Shown: positions 1 through 13,400 of the stretch, one piece after another
How positions within the stretch are numbered: position 1 is the stretch's first letter
Layout of the letters: each line of letters starts with the position of its first letter
Source: Macrocystis pyrifera
Lineage: Eukaryota > Sar > Phaeophyceae > Laminariales > Laminariaceae
NCBI GenBank assembly: GCA_031763025.1
Contig: JASSKH010000026.1
Location: 4,359,429-4,423,428 of the forward strand
Reading direction: 5' to 3'
DNA length: 64,000 bases
Notes under the pieces: model-generated
What the model saw: only the letters and a program-made list of their open reading frames with translations
What the model was told of the DNA's origin: nothing
Databases searched by the model: none
Position numbers and translations under genes: made by a program

Positions 1-204
1 AACTTGTCAGGTATCTAATCGTCCCGGTCCTTACTTTCACCGACATACCTGGTAGTCGTACAGCAATAAATGGTCAGGTATTTAAGGAACGTTAATAGTT
101 TTGTATGAATTGCACAGCGGTCCTTTGACTGACACAGTGGTACAGCAGTAAATGGCTGGGTTTTTAAGGAACGTTAGCTAAGAATCCATTCCTCCTTAAC
201 AAAA

Positions 205-1192
205 CTACATCATAAAATCAACCAGAGGATCAAGCGCAAAAATAAAAAGAGGACAAAGGAAGACCAAGTTCGAACCAGCTGCCGCAGTTGGCGGCACGAG
301 TAGCATAGACATTTCTTCTACTTACTAGTCGGCCTGGTGCCTTGCTACCCTGTCTGTCATCTCCTTCCTACTTGCGTCCACCGCGGTTTCCCTTCTACTC
401 CTCCTGTTGCCCCCCTTCTCCGTATTCGCTAGTGTGTGATACCAGCTGCATTAAAAGCATACAAGTGTTGTATCTTCATGGTATTGCCATAGTACACGGT
501 GTACAGCTCAAGGTTCCACAATTCACATAATAAAATCAACCAGAGCATCAAGCGCAAAAAAAAAAAGAAGACAAAGGAAGACCACGTTCGAACCAGCTGC
601 AGCAGTTGGCGGCACGAGTAGCATAGACATATTCTACTTAGTATTACTAGTCGGCCTGGTGCCTTGTTACCCTGCCTGCCATCTCCCTCCTACTTGCGTC
701 CACCGCGGTTTCCCTTCTACTCCTCCTACCTGTTGCCCCCCCTCCCCGTATTCCCTTGTGGGTGATACCAGCTAGATTAAAAGCACCCCGTTCCTAGCCT
801 GAACCAATATTGTATCTTCATGGTATTGCCATGGTACAGCTCAAGGTTCCCCAATTCACATCATAAAATCAACCAGAGGATCAAGCGCAACAATAAAACG
901 GAGACAAAGCAAGACCACTTTCGAACCAGCTCCAGCAGTTGGCGGCACGAGTAGCATATATATGTGCTACTTACTAGTCGGCCTAGTGCCTTGCTATACC
1001 CTGTCTGCCATCTCCTTCCTACTTTCGCCCACCGCGGTTTCCTTTCGACTCCTCCTGTTGCCCCCCCTCCCCGTATTCCGTTGTGAGTGATACGAGCTGG
1101 ACTAAGAGCACCCCGTGCCTAGCCTGTACCAATATCGTATCTTCATGGTATTGCCATGGCACACGGTGTACAGCTCCAGGTTCCACAATTCA
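205..1192. repeat. Tandem satellite, three units of about 320-335 bp
   Basis: Three head-to-tail units begin near 205, 525 and 857, each opening with ACATMATAAAATCAACCAGA and ending in a stretch mentioning ATTGCCATGGTACA and AATTCACAT. Units differ by small indels and single bases, so the array is not recent. Each unit holds a pyrimidine-rich centre and a short GGTTCGAAC-like box on the minus strand, which resembles a pol III B box but has no convincing A box partner. Short open frames inside are not conserved between units, so no gene is called. The 200 bases to the left hold two diverged copies of a shorter unit containing TTTAAGGAACGTTA. Confidence 0.85.
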
Positions 1193-1489
1193 CATCTGGT
1201 TCAGCAGCATAACATTGTCTGATCTATCCAACGCATCTCTCTTGGTCCTACCCAAAAACCTTGAGAGGCACGACAGCCTTTTCTTTTCTTTTTTCCTCGT
1301 AATGTTTCTCTTTCGATTTGTTTTCTTTGTTTTTTTTGTTTTTCTTTTGTTTTCTTTCGAGTTCTCTCTTTCATGTGCTTATTCCATACGTAACAATGTA
1401 GTGTCTCTGTTGCGTAGTTTTGTGACCACAGAACTTGTATCACTCTAGGATTGAAGAATCGGCACGGACACTGGTTGTGCTGGTTGTTG

Positions 1490-1765
1490 TTAAGATCCCG
1501 GGTTGCGGGACACTTTGTATCCCTGGACAGGTCTGCCTTTTAAGTCGGTAAACATTGCACTCACATGTATTGTTTGCTTAGCTATAGAAGAAGAGTAGTT
1601 TTATTCCTTTCGCGCACGCGGAGTCTGAGACCAAGCTCGTGCTCCTCTGGAAAACCCCTGGTTTTCCATCTAAGATACGCCTTCCAAGTACTACAAATAC
1701 GTTCCCCGTGACTAAACCCAGGTAGTTACCGGGCTTTCAATCTCATACAAGACCATATCTTAACA
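1490..1765 (+). mobile_element. SINE body copy (tRNA-derived family)
   Basis: The segment runs from a GGGACACTTTGTATCCC motif through a TCTAAGATACGCC block to a terminal ACCGGGCTTTCAATCTCAT. The same order of blocks occurs at 31314-31700 (minus), 38036-38300 (plus), 41104-41385 (minus) and 41501-41763 (plus). The 31.3-31.7 kb copy is joined to a tRNA-like head, so this copy is read as the body of a SINE whose head is missing or diverged. Confidence 0.65.
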
Positions 1766-2185
1766 CTAGCCCACTCTGATGAGCCGTATATGCAGAATTA
1801 TGGGAAATTCGTGGAAACCCCAATACCACGAACTAGAACATGAGTCGAAGACGCGGCTCCTCAAAACCCACTCCCACACCTCTGAACGGCGAGGCAACGA
1901 AGCCGGCAAAGTACGTAAAAAAAAATAATAAAGGTAAGACCTAGCCTTAAGGGGCAGGAAGAAATCGTCGATGAAAGCCATCGCCATACCGCCCGCACGG
2001 GGGGGGGGGCGAGGAAGATGCACGGAAAAGCGAAAAGTGCGTACGGGAACAAAAGAAAAAATAACACGGAGGATGACAAGAACCACCTGTACCCAGTCCA
2101 CCACTCTGGAAGCGCGTTCCAACACCGAGCGGGGGGGGGGCAGGACAGAATACGCAAAAACACATCCCCGACCCAGTTAAAAAAA

Positions 2186-2216
<31 letters not shown>

Positions 2217-3114
2217 CAGAAACATATCGGGCAGACAAAAATTCATCCCCCAAGGCCCAGGAAGACGACAGAAAATAACTAAATAACGAGTGCAGTCAAG
2301 ACGCGAAATTCAGCTATCCACGGCGGCACCTCGAGATTCATCTACGTTACGCTGGACCCCCCGTGTAAACGCGCTAGCCAAGTGAATTTGCAGACACCAA
2401 GAACCTCGTACAGCTCTCGTCGAAGTCGTGTAGCGCGCCGGAGAAAGAGGAAGCTTGATTGGTCCCGGGTCGTCCAAAAATCGACGGAATTGTACTTGAC
2501 GTTATATGATGGTATACGGTTTGATATACTATATGGAAAAACCACGGTATGGGATATGATAGTTGGTTGCTGGTGGTATTATTGGTATAAGGTACGGTTT
2601 GATAATGTGGTATGGTACGATGTTACGGTGTCGTGGATGCATTATATTGTTAAATTTGCCTGGTGGTACGGTATATTTCAGTATATAAGGTCCGTAAGGG
2701 TCGAACACGTCGTGCGAATATGATCTACGACCTTATATATCGACCATTGGAAAGTGTTCGAAAATATATGCCATGCGGACAGACAGACAGACAGACAAGT
2801 TTGCAATTTACCGCCGCCGAGACTCGGTTTTACAAACTGAGAAATTATTTTTTTCCTTCGGCGGATTGGTAAAAATAACGCTTGATCCTTTAGGTAGTGC
2901 AGTGTCGTTTTGTGGACAAACTACGTGGAATTTGAGCGGTTTATCCCCAAAACGGGACTGCAGTTTGCGCTGAAAGGGTTTATGCTTTGTGATCGTCAGT
3001 CAATACAATCTGGCACGGTTTGCTTCCGAAGTCCCATTAGAAGTATACCTCAATCTGGGGGAGCAAACAACTTGGGATAAGAGTGGAGATCGAGAGAAGA
3101 GTCATTGTGATGTA

Positions 3115-3190
3115 GACCCCGGTGGCTTGGTAGGTGGTCCGCGTGCCTGTCAAGATCAATTTCGTGGGTTCAAGTCCCACCGAGTTCATG
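3115..3190 (+). other. tRNA-like segment (tRNA relic or SINE head)
   Basis: A perfect T arm is visible at 3164-3180 (five-base stem GTGGG/CCCAC around the loop TTCAAGT). Upstream lies an A-box-like TGGCTTGGTAGG, and CCTGTCA resembles the anticodon loop of tRNA-Asp (GTC). The acceptor stem pairs poorly (two mismatches in seven) and the anticodon stem does not close. It is therefore more likely a tRNA pseudogene or a SINE head than a working tRNA. Confidence 0.4.
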
Positions 3191-3421
3191 CTCATAGGGA
3201 CTTTTTCTTGCATAAAAAATTGATAAGCGGAAAGCGCGAAAGCGTGAGTTGGCTACATTCGATGAAAATCGACGAGCAGTGGGAATGCTGAACCCTATGC
3301 GCGATAAAAACTAAAGGCACGTACCGGGGGGGAGAAGGGACGACACCTGTGACCACGGCTTGTCCAGAAGATCGTCGAGGGTAAAACCTCCTACGAGTGG
3401 GCTGGGAAGCAAAAGTGATGG

Positions 3422-3456
<35 letters not shown>

Positions 3457-3707
3457 AGCCACATCAGACGTGTGCGTGAAATTGGGTTCATGGATATATA
3501 GGTTGGTTGAGAGGGTAGTGGCAAAACTACAATAGAAATATAGATGACGAGTATGTTCTGCAGGGACCCCGCCTAAGGCCGTACAGTCCATGGTCTCCAG
3601 TACGATTGTCCTGGGTCGCTTACACCTGACCCCCTGCACTTGGGCAAACGTTGCCTCAAAGAAGGGCCTAGTTTAGGGGTGGCGCACAGGGAACAGGACC
3701 CTCATAT

Positions 3708-3914
3708 TTGCCGTCATCAGCACCAGCAGACAAAGATGCCTTTCCCTCTGATGCATTTTCAGTACCTGGTGCCGACGCTGTTTTTGATCGACCTCTCCGA
3801 GACCCGACGGGGTCGAAAACTCTCGAGAAACAGCGTGCGGTAATGTACGCGATGGAACAGCTACCGAAATCGGGCATACAGCACGCAACAACGCTTCGCA
3901 AACTGGGAGTGTAG
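3708..3914 (+). CDS. Orphan coding-like ORF, unknown
   Basis: An open frame of 68 codons ends at a TAG. Its composition looks protein-like (charged C-terminal half ending QHATTLRKLGV), and the upstream bases contain possible AG acceptors, so it could be the last exon of a plus-strand gene or a relic of a transposon protein. No family is recognised and no partner exon was found. Confidence 0.2.
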   Translation: MPSSAPADKDAFPSDAFSVPGADAVFDRPLRDPTGSKTLEKQRAVMYAMEQLPKSGIQHATTLRKLGV

Positions 3915-4467
3915 ATAAAAAATTCGGCCCGACATGTGGAAGAAACAAGTAAACGAGACGCATTTTTTAAAAATAAAGGAAATTACAGTAGCGTGGGACA
4001 CACCCTGCCTGACACAACGATTTCAGCCTGGCCTTCAACTCCCGTTTAGGTCTACACTCCCGTCGTGGGTACAAAACACTCGAAGTAAGAGGCAGATTTA
4101 GATTTATGTGCACTGCAGTACTAAAAGGGTTATCTTAAGTGGGGGTGTCGCGTAGCTGAACACACGAGGGGTAAAAAAAAAAGAACGACTGGGCCTGTGC
4201 AACACATTAAAATATGCGTTCACCGCCGACCCCTGACTATGCCCAGTGGGGGTGTAACCCCGCCCAGCACTGTCAACACGTCCGGCCAGCGACAGCCCCG
4301 GAACCCCCCCCGCACTCATCCCTCAAAACACGCATCGCTTCCTCCAAGATGCCCTTCGGACCCTTCCCACTCCGGCAACCCGCCCTCTCCACGAGAACGA
4401 GATCAATCCCACCGAGCGCCCCCCCCGCGCCTGGCATTGTGAAGGTGGCGTTTTTTTTCTGCTGATC

Positions 4468-7400
4468 TTACGGTTTCTGTCGCGGGAGAAGTACCACCTC
4501 GGTCGTCGGCGACACCGCCGTCGCCTCTTTCTCTAGAGAACCCCCTGGTGTCTCCTGCGTGCTCTGTAAGCTTGCCCTCTCGCTGCCGTTCGCCTTTCGC
4601 TCGCTGTAGACCAAGGTATACTCAGCGTCGAGAGCGCTTATAAGCACCGACAACTCGGGCGAAATGTTCGGGGTGGTGCTGGCCTCGGATTCGTCGTCAC
4701 AGCAGTCATCGCCCCTATCCTCGACGAGGGTCTGTATGCCAAGGGCTTCCTCCGGGGGCGGTGCCACCCTGTCGACGACGAAAAGGAGAGACGCGACACA
4801 TCTAGGCATGAATGAATGTATGGAGGCGTTTGTGATGTAGAGTACTTCGCGACAAAGTCAAAACGCCTCGCGCCTTTCATGGTGGCCAAGCTATAGGTAG
4901 TGTACGCTACTACAAGCACTACCTGTACCATCGTATACATTGTCTTGCCACTACTGAAATTACTTCTACTACTATTATACTACTACTACAGCATTGCCGT
5001 AGCTGCAATACTTGGTAACACTGCTACTACTACTGCGACTACGAAAACAAATATACCTGCCGCTGCTGTTGCTGCTGGTACTACTACTGCTATTTTTAAT
5101 ACAACTTCAACTACTAGTGCTACTCCTGCTACTACTGCTACTACTACCACCACTATCACTATAACTACTACAGTAATACCAATACTGTTCCTAAAATGAG
5201 TTCCTTCCGGTTCGTCCTGGAAGCTGGGCGACCATCGACGACGTTTCAAAAAGCATAGTACGTGTAAGTCCGCCCAGTTCGCGAAATACCTGTCATCCCA
5301 GGCGGAGCAAGAACAGCGGCTCAAGAAGGGGTGGGAACTCTCACACAAGACACCGACACACCAGACCTTGACACACAAAAGACAGACAGCAAGGGCCCAA
5401 AACAATTACAATAGCACAACTCACCTAGTACCGTCCGCGCTTCCTTCCAGCTGGATGCAGCCGAACAGCTGCAATGGGGGTCGATATTCACCCTGCGGAG
5501 GCGACGAAAAAAACATAATATTTTTTAATCAGCGCACAGAAAGAAATATGAGGTCTGCTGTTTACAAACTGAATTAACTTTCTGGTAGTCATGAACTCTA
5601 CCGACGGGACTCTATTAATATGTAATAACGTAAGGGTTTTATCATCGGGTAGAAGGCAAGGAGGACGGAAAGAGGGTGCAACTCTCGAGAACCTCTTGCT
5701 TGTTGTCCATAGCTGCGTGTGTAGAGCAGAGGCACACGAGCAGATCGCACGACGCTGCCCGCTGCCAATTGATACGCCTAGACTAGGTCTACTGCTGTGG
5801 TTTATCTCGCCGGTCGGATGCAGCCGAACAGCGGCAATGGGGGGTCGATGTTCACCCTGCGGAGACGACGAAAAACAAAAACGAAAGCCGTTTTCAGGGG
5901 TATAAATATACAAATAAAACAAAACGATACGAAGAATCAGCTGTGAGATGGAGGATTTCGTTGAAATTAATCTTCGCAAGCTGCGTTTGATACTTCGATC
6001 GAGCGTACTAGGGGTTTTGTATGGCGTCATGCAGGATGTATGTCCCGTATTGAGGAGCACCAAAACGGAAGGTGCAGAATTCAGGGTGTGTGAAGTTGTC
6101 TATATTTATAAACTGATGCTTGGAAGGCCAGCTTTAAGCAAAGGTATTGGTTGACGGCACTCTTGCCCCCTTGGACGGACATCCGTCAAGGACAGCCGTC
6201 AAGGACAGCCGTCAAGGAACTCCCTGCACTAAAAATAGAATTCCACGTCTAAAGAGACCTTGACGGGCCAAGGCTAGACCGTCAAACATATGGACCGTTT
6301 TTAAATGAGTATTGAATACAAACCGTACTTCAATGTCGGTACAGAGTGGAATTGCACTTGTAAAAAGCTCAGCGCGTTTGACACCAAACGCACAGCACTT
6401 CGGAATCGGCGTCGAATTGACTGGGGAAGCGCGAAGCCGCGAGCTTTCGCCGGACGAGGAGGGACCAACAATCAATCAACGCTCATACACATGAACCACG
6501 ACCATTTGAGCCCGACACCCCCCCCTTCGCCCCGCATATTTCGGTACATTGGCAGAATAAGAGGTGGATGAAAGTGCTACCAGACGTCCCGAGCAGTACA
6601 TACAGTACCTCCCAGCCTACGGCGGGGTCGCTATGATCCACACAAAAACTCGTCAACACACCTGCCTGCTGTGCGCACAACGTGAAAAAAATCATTCCCT
6701 TCCAGCAGACAATGTTCAGGCAAACCGCCCACCGTGACCTCAATAACGCAGAATTAAACCTTCCACCAGAAGAGCACCAGGACCATAGACTTGGACGAAA
6801 CAAGAGTGGAAAAAACATACCAGGGTATTGTTTTAGAAACAGTCAATATGGACCCGCCATAAAAAAAACACCTAATCTGATCAAGATTTTTCAAGTCTAT
6901 TATGACACCAAGATTGAGCAACCTCGAGGATAGGCTAATATATACCCTGGTAGGATTTAGCATAGCGCTCGCCGCTGAGCACGATTTCTTCATGTAAAAT
7001 TTCTTACGAGTCTCTCAAAAAGTGAGATCAAGCTCTCACTACGTTCGTTTTGATTCGTGGGCCTATTTTGCTGTAGACTCCACGTATCGTCTCATATGGT
7101 ATATACGGTGGACTGCGCCCCGGTCCCCCACCTTGTGCTCCCGCCGGCAATGCTTCCTTACACCACGCACGAGTCTCTTGAAGGCCTCAAAGGAACTAGC
7201 AGGAGACGCCATTCCGCGCGTTTCGTGGTGGTGTGTTCCCGCGGTTTCCCACAGATCGCGCCAGCAGTCGACAGCTAGTCTGGCAGGCGTGAATGTTACC
7301 TCAGCGACGCGCTCTCCTGCCTGGTTGCGAGACGTGGATGACGGATGATACACGATGGCAACATTTGGTTTTCGATCGCATGTGAGGGGGTAGGTAGGTG

Positions 7401-10400
7401 TAAGGGGGGGGGGGGGGGGGGGGGGGGGGGGGTGGGGGGGGGGGGGGGGGGGGGGGTGTACTCGATATCATGCATGGCCGCAGTCGTAAGACAAGTAAGG
7501 GTGCGTAACGCGAGGCATCCGAGGCAGAACAGAGTGCCAAAAGGGGGTTATACATTGGAGAAAAACATCGGCCTGCTGGCTGTGCGCTTGGTGCTGTGTG
7601 CCTTGTTGCTCCTGTGCTCCTGTGCTGTGTGCTGTGCGTCTGGTAGTATTACACGTACAGCAGTTCGGTTTCGGTGGCCTTTTTTCGGACCCAAGCCCCA
7701 AAACAGCACGACACACTATGCCGCAAAAAAAAAACCCAACTACGGGCACGCACCGTACTCCTGGGCACCCAATTTCGAAAATTCATCCGCGTACGACGGC
7801 GGCAAGAGGAGTTTTAGGACTACCTTTTTATTGTGCTGGGTAGAACGGTGTTTTTTCTGTCGACTGGAAAAAACGGATACGGCCCGTCAAGATTCGGAGT
7901 GCTATCGATCGCGTTGATAAGTAGCGAGAACCGAGAGGGGTCGGACCGCCAAGTCAAACGTTTGATCAGTCTACCGGTCACCTTTAGGGTGGCGCTGGTA
8001 GCCATGAGGATCGTGTGCCCGGGCTTCTCTATAGAGATAGCGTTGACAGCCCAGATGCCTGCCATGGCAACGAAACGGAATACAAGCAAAAATACAGCGA
8101 ATAATACGTACTTTATTATGGAATTGACGGCAACCGCGTGTACACTGCGGTAAAACAATTTGAGCTATGCAGGACGTTCTGTATCCGTCAAGTACGCAGA
8201 ACGTATTTGGAGCTGCTCGTGTGCGGCTGCCGCCGATCGGATCGACAAGGGCCCGCGAAGGAGCAGCTCGAGCAAGGGAAGCGAAGGTCACAGCCCAGTT
8301 GATAAAGCGCACCGACAGCGTGCGAATTTCAACATCCCGGTGCTATTACTACTCCATTACTCAAGTATCGGTAGCACCGCTTGTTCGTAGGTTGTCGGCT
8401 GAACGCACAACTTTTGGAGCCGAAAAGCAGGAGAGCTAGAAGATTGCAAGGTGCGCCGCAAGGTTCTACGACCACACCCTACCCTACGAGGTGTTCTTTC
8501 CACGGGTTTCCGAGGACCAGAAAAGTACAAATAGTACATACCCGTACGCAGAATGGGGACAGTTTTCAAGCGCACTGTACATACGTACAACAACGCACGG
8601 TGATGAAACTACAGTACTGAACTGTTGTTGCGACCTGAATGGTGGCGAAACGCGGCGTGATCCAGCACTAAGTGGTTCTCCACCAACGTGTGCTGCACTG
8701 GGACCAAGCGAATACTGTAGCCGTCGCGCACGTACACTCATCGAAGTTCAACTGGCACTGGCACCTGGCACTTTCGGGTACTACAGATCAGGTATCAGAT
8801 ATTGGTGTCATATCATACGTGTACGTATAGTATGGTCTGGTCTAAAGTGCAGGACACCTATTGATATGACCATACCTAGTAATGGTGTCCTACGTAGCCT
8901 GGGTTTATTATCTGACGAAGAGGGCAAAATACACAAAGTTCAGTACAATGGGCTCGCGCATTTCTTGGTTTACTTTAGATCCCAAGTTCAGCTTTCTTAC
9001 TGCTCGTTTTCTTAGTAGGTGTTCAGTACTACTGCTGACTGCTGCCGGATATGTATGCCTGAACAAAAGAGGCTGCCATGGCAAGCAGATTGAGGAGAGG
9101 CCGTCGTCATAATGTGCGCAGGAGTGGCCCGCAAGCAGAACTACACAGCAGTACTCGTACATCAGGTAGTCAGTCTAAAGCACTACCTGGTAGTATTTAC
9201 GGTGAATACACGCAAGAGGCAATTCCAACAAGAACAAGATAAGTATGTCTACTGATGCCCTGCGCCCCTGCACACTCTACTCGTACAACAGCAGCAGCAC
9301 GGGGAACGCGAAACTGGTGGAGATGGTGCTCACAATGAGGCGCGCGAGCGCGAAGTGCGAGCCTTTTTTTTTCATAACGGATCGTACGAGAGTAGGGTGC
9401 CTTACTTTTAGTTTCTCGTAAAGTGTGCGTGTCACTGTGTGATTCAACATTTGTTTTGGCCACGTTTGTCCACCGTGCTCAACGCACACGGTACCATGCT
9501 AGTCCCGGCGGGCTCTGTGCACGCACACACACCAACGAAACCTTCTCGTGCTCGTGCGATTGTGAGCTAGGTGCGGCTACGTGCGTAGGCACATGGCTGG
9601 GCCATGGTTAAAAAAGCAAAACCGAAAATTATTTAAACGGTTTTTGCTTTTAAGTTCTACCTAACAAAACCCAACTCCACGAGTGCTCCTAGACAGAATG
9701 TGCCTGTCTACAGCAACGTTCGGGCCGTGTCCCTAAGACATGCTGCATATGGTATCGTCAGGCCCACCCTCCTACTGGTAAGGGGACGGAGAAGCAGGAG
9801 AAGCTCTGCTGTGGATGTCGTACAGCAGTAGTAGCATTAATAGTAGTGGTGGCACCCGTCACAACGGGTTGTTCTTTTATTTTACCTGAAGAAACCCAAC
9901 TCTACGAGTACTCGTAGGCAGAATGTGCCTGTCCACATCAACGTTCGGGCGGTGTCCAGAAGACATGCTGCCGGTCGTATTATCAGGCCCACTCTCCTAC
10001 TGATAAGGGGATGTAGAAGCAGGAGAAGCTCTGCTGTAGATATCGTACATCAGCATTAATAGTAGTGGTGGCACCTGTGTTACGAGAAGCTCTGTTGGAC
10101 ACATGTCAGGTTGCAGATTTTTCGTCTTCAAATTATTCCAGAGTTGGGGAACCAGTAAACACACACCAAAATGGAGTACGTGTACAAATTGTGCAAGGGT
10201 TAGACTGACAAGCCGAGCGTACAGAGACGCTGACCCTGGCCACGTGTGTCCTACTGCTACTGCTGCTGCTGTTCTGCTGCTGGAGAAGCTTCGCTGTAGG
10301 TGTCGTACAGCAGTAGTAGTGGTGGTGTGGCACCTGCTACGAGAAGCTCTCTCTGTTGGACGCATGCCAGGCGCAGATTTTTCGTCTTCAAATTATGCCG

Positions 10401-13400
10401 AATTTCAAGCTAAGGAACCAGGAAACACACAACAAAATCGACTAAGTGCGCAAAGGGTTCAAGGGTTAGACAGACATACCGAGCGTACAGCGACGCTGAC
10501 CCTGCCCTCGTGTGCCCTACTGCTGCTGCTGCTGCTGCTGCTGTTGCTGCCGCCGCCACGTCTGCTACCGCTGCTGACGGTTTTTTTTTCTCAAAACAAT
10601 GAACACAAACGTCACGGATACATGCGACCGCGTGCGTAGATGTTCGTTTGTGTTGGTTCAGCGCAACAATCCGAATTCGCTCAGCATGATACACGGCAGA
10701 TTTGACTACTGCAGGTACTGAGACCGCGCCTCATTACCACCAATTACTATTATATAGAACCACTTACTTAGATCTCACTCTCTGAGCGTGCTCGGTTGGT
10801 ACAACCCTGGCCTCTCAGAGCTCCCACTTGGGAATCGCCTCCTTTTATTACTTGCCGGACCTTTCCAGCGGGTCTTTGTTTTCTCCATTACTCTTGGCAC
10901 TTTCGGTCTATTTTTCCTTTTTTCTTCTTTCGCTTCGTGGGCGTGCGTGTACTCGGAGCACTACACCGCGGGCGAGCCCAGCGCCGTCGCGGGTGTCAGC
11001 GGGTACTGGTGGGTAGAGGGAGGGTTGAAAGGAGCGCCGTCGCCGTTTTCGTGGCTAGGCGTCGCGTGCACCTCGAGACACGAGGGAAGCATGAATGGGG
11101 TCTGTCTGGCCTCCATTTGTGGTTTTTGATAGAGTATATACGAGACTATAAGGGTCGTTCGGGATTGCAAGATAACTTTCAAGCGGTGCTTATTTTTGCG
11201 ACTGGTCTTGAAGCTCGAAGGGAGAGGTACGCAGTCTGAGCACCAACATTGTTGAGCTGGCGAACGACGGCCACGGTGAGCACCGGGCTTCGCGCGAGGC
11301 GGGCGACGGGGCTCACTGTGACACAGAATGAGGAAAGCTTTGCCCGGACCGAATCGGTGGCGAGGTAGGCGCGAGAGGGGCGGGTGGCGTACGAGGCTGA
11401 GAGAGAAGCTCTGCTGTTGGATTTTTTTCTTTTTTGACCAGTGCAAGGTGTTCCAATCAGCAGGAAATTATTACATGAGAGGAGACGGGGATTTTTTTTT
11501 TTTTCCGAAATTTCGGTTTCATTTCATTGTTTTTGCGGTGCTGCTGCTGTGCCGTGCTGTGCTTTCTCTTTCGCTGTTTCGTACTTAAAATAAGAAAATC
11601 AGTACCTTACAGTACATACCTGGGGTATGTACGTACGTATGGCATGTGAGCGAAACGCCCGCGACGCGAAGGGTATGTGCCTTCCTACCTGTTTTCTCCT
11701 GAAGCATGGCGGCGGGACTCCTGGCACTATCAAGTCGCCAGTTTGCAACTAAAATCATAAAAAACTACAGTTAGTAGTATATTCAATCATGGACCTTTGT
11801 CCGCGTCGCATAATTTGATGTGCTTTAAAATTTTCCTTCCTGAACGAGCGTAGCGGGCGGCGTAGGCCGCCCGCGGAGCGAAGCGCCTTGTTAATACTTC
11901 AGGTAATGCTCTTGGACCTCACGGACAGAGGCGCAGGTCGGTTAGAAGTTACTGGAATAACTACAGTCTTGTTCTGTAGTCTTGTAGCCTTGTACTAAAA
12001 CTTGTAACCGAAGGATCGTGTTACTTACCACTATGAGGCCGGATCTTATGCAATTTTTGTTCAGTGATTGAAAAAGGCAGCAAGTCGGATTTTCCAGCGG
12101 CAAAAAGCCAGCGGTTTTCCAGCGGCAAAAAGCCACACCAGATCAGTGCGCCATGTGCCGTCTTATGGTGTTTTTGGTTTTATTTCATGGGAGAATAAAA
12201 AAAAAAAAACAGAACCGAGATCTTGAACTCCACGCACGTGGACCACGACACGAACGACTCGTTCACGCCGGGTTGGGCGATCAACCTTCACCACCAGCTC
12301 CTCGAAGGAAGGAACGGAATGTGGAACCTCCTGGGGAGCTGCGTGAGCGGTTTGCTAGTTGCTGGACCAGCAAGGAGCTCTCACTCTCGCGGAACATGAG
12401 CTGCTTGCGGCCGTAGTCAGAAAAAAAAACGTTAGATTGTTTTGGTACTGCTGTAGTCTCGTCCTATTCGTCTCCAAAGTTGTTTTGCCTACTGTAGAGC
12501 AGCTGCAGTTGGGCGGCCGCAAGGGACGCGATGGCGGCCAAGGTATTGATGCCCTCTCTCTCCGTAGTGGCCGATACACAAGTGCTGGAGCTCAGCTGTG
12601 TACAAGAGTAACCAAGCATGTAGCGTCGTGATCCATCATGAGCCCAGTCTGTAACCTATACAAATTGTACAATGCCTCCGAGGTCTTGTGCAAAAGCAAA
12701 TTTTATCACTTTCAGGCCGTTTCCTATGCGGTTCGATTTTTGAGCTTCAGATTTTGACCCGATGGCATTTTCAGATACGAGCTTGACAAATCGAAAGGGC
12801 CTTCCTATGCGGAAATATCAGATTTATTGTGCTTGTAGAGATTCGAGCAAACGCCGAGACCAACTGCTGGTTTTGTGATTTGGCGCCGCGAAGAGACGCG
12901 CTGGGTGCGCTGCCCTGCGCGTAGGACCCAAGTGTCCGAGTCCACGCTGACTGCCTCTAGTCTGGTGGCGAAGAGATGTGGCGAGTGCGCTAGAGTCAAC
13001 CTGTCTTGGTATTTTGTGTTTGATTTTGTGACTTGACTGCTGCTGCTGCTGCTGTACAGCTGCGGTGTAGTCTACGAGTACGTATCCACGGAGAGGCGCG
13101 TGCCGAGTGCTCTTCTCTAGGCCCGAGCCCGCGCCAGCCGGCTCTAGTCTGGCCACGGAGGGACGCGCCGTCCGCGCGTCGGGCGCGAAGCAACGTCGCT
13201 ATACAGCTGTATCACCATCCAACTCATCGATCGTTCCGCTGCTGTTTGCTGTCGTGGATAATATCTTGAATTTAGAGAGCATGCCATTTTTCGATTTGAA
13301 AATCTGATGACCCAGGTCGTCGGATTTTGGCCCAAATCCGACTACTTGGGTCATCGAATTCTCAAATCGAAAAAATTCCGGTCGGATTTTGCATAATCGG

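Larger units (their letters stand above)
1193..4467. other. Intergenic stretch without a firm gene
   Basis: This stretch holds a SINE copy (about 1490-1765), an AC dinucleotide run near 2190-2214, a degenerate TGGTATGGTA-rich tract at 2500-2700, a palindromic element remnant at 2886-2980, a tRNA-like segment at 3115-3190, a poly-A run at 3424-3451 and a coding-like open frame at 3708-3914. Nothing else recognisable was found. Confidence 0.6.

Noticed and set aside
3115-3190. Functional tRNA-Asp gene
   Set aside because: Only the T arm pairs properly; acceptor and anticodon stems do not.
4900-5199. Threonine-rich plus-strand frame
   Set aside because: Product of ACT/ACC trinucleotide repeats, with no protein-like composition outside the repeat.
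7833-8153. Plus-strand 106-residue frame
   Set aside because: It is opposite exon B of the tentative minus-strand gene, which has better splice sites and a hydrophobic segment in phase.
10788-11239. Overlapping plus-strand frames in a GC-rich stretch
   Set aside because: Two plus-strand frames and a minus-strand frame are all open there; none has a recognisable domain or partner exon.
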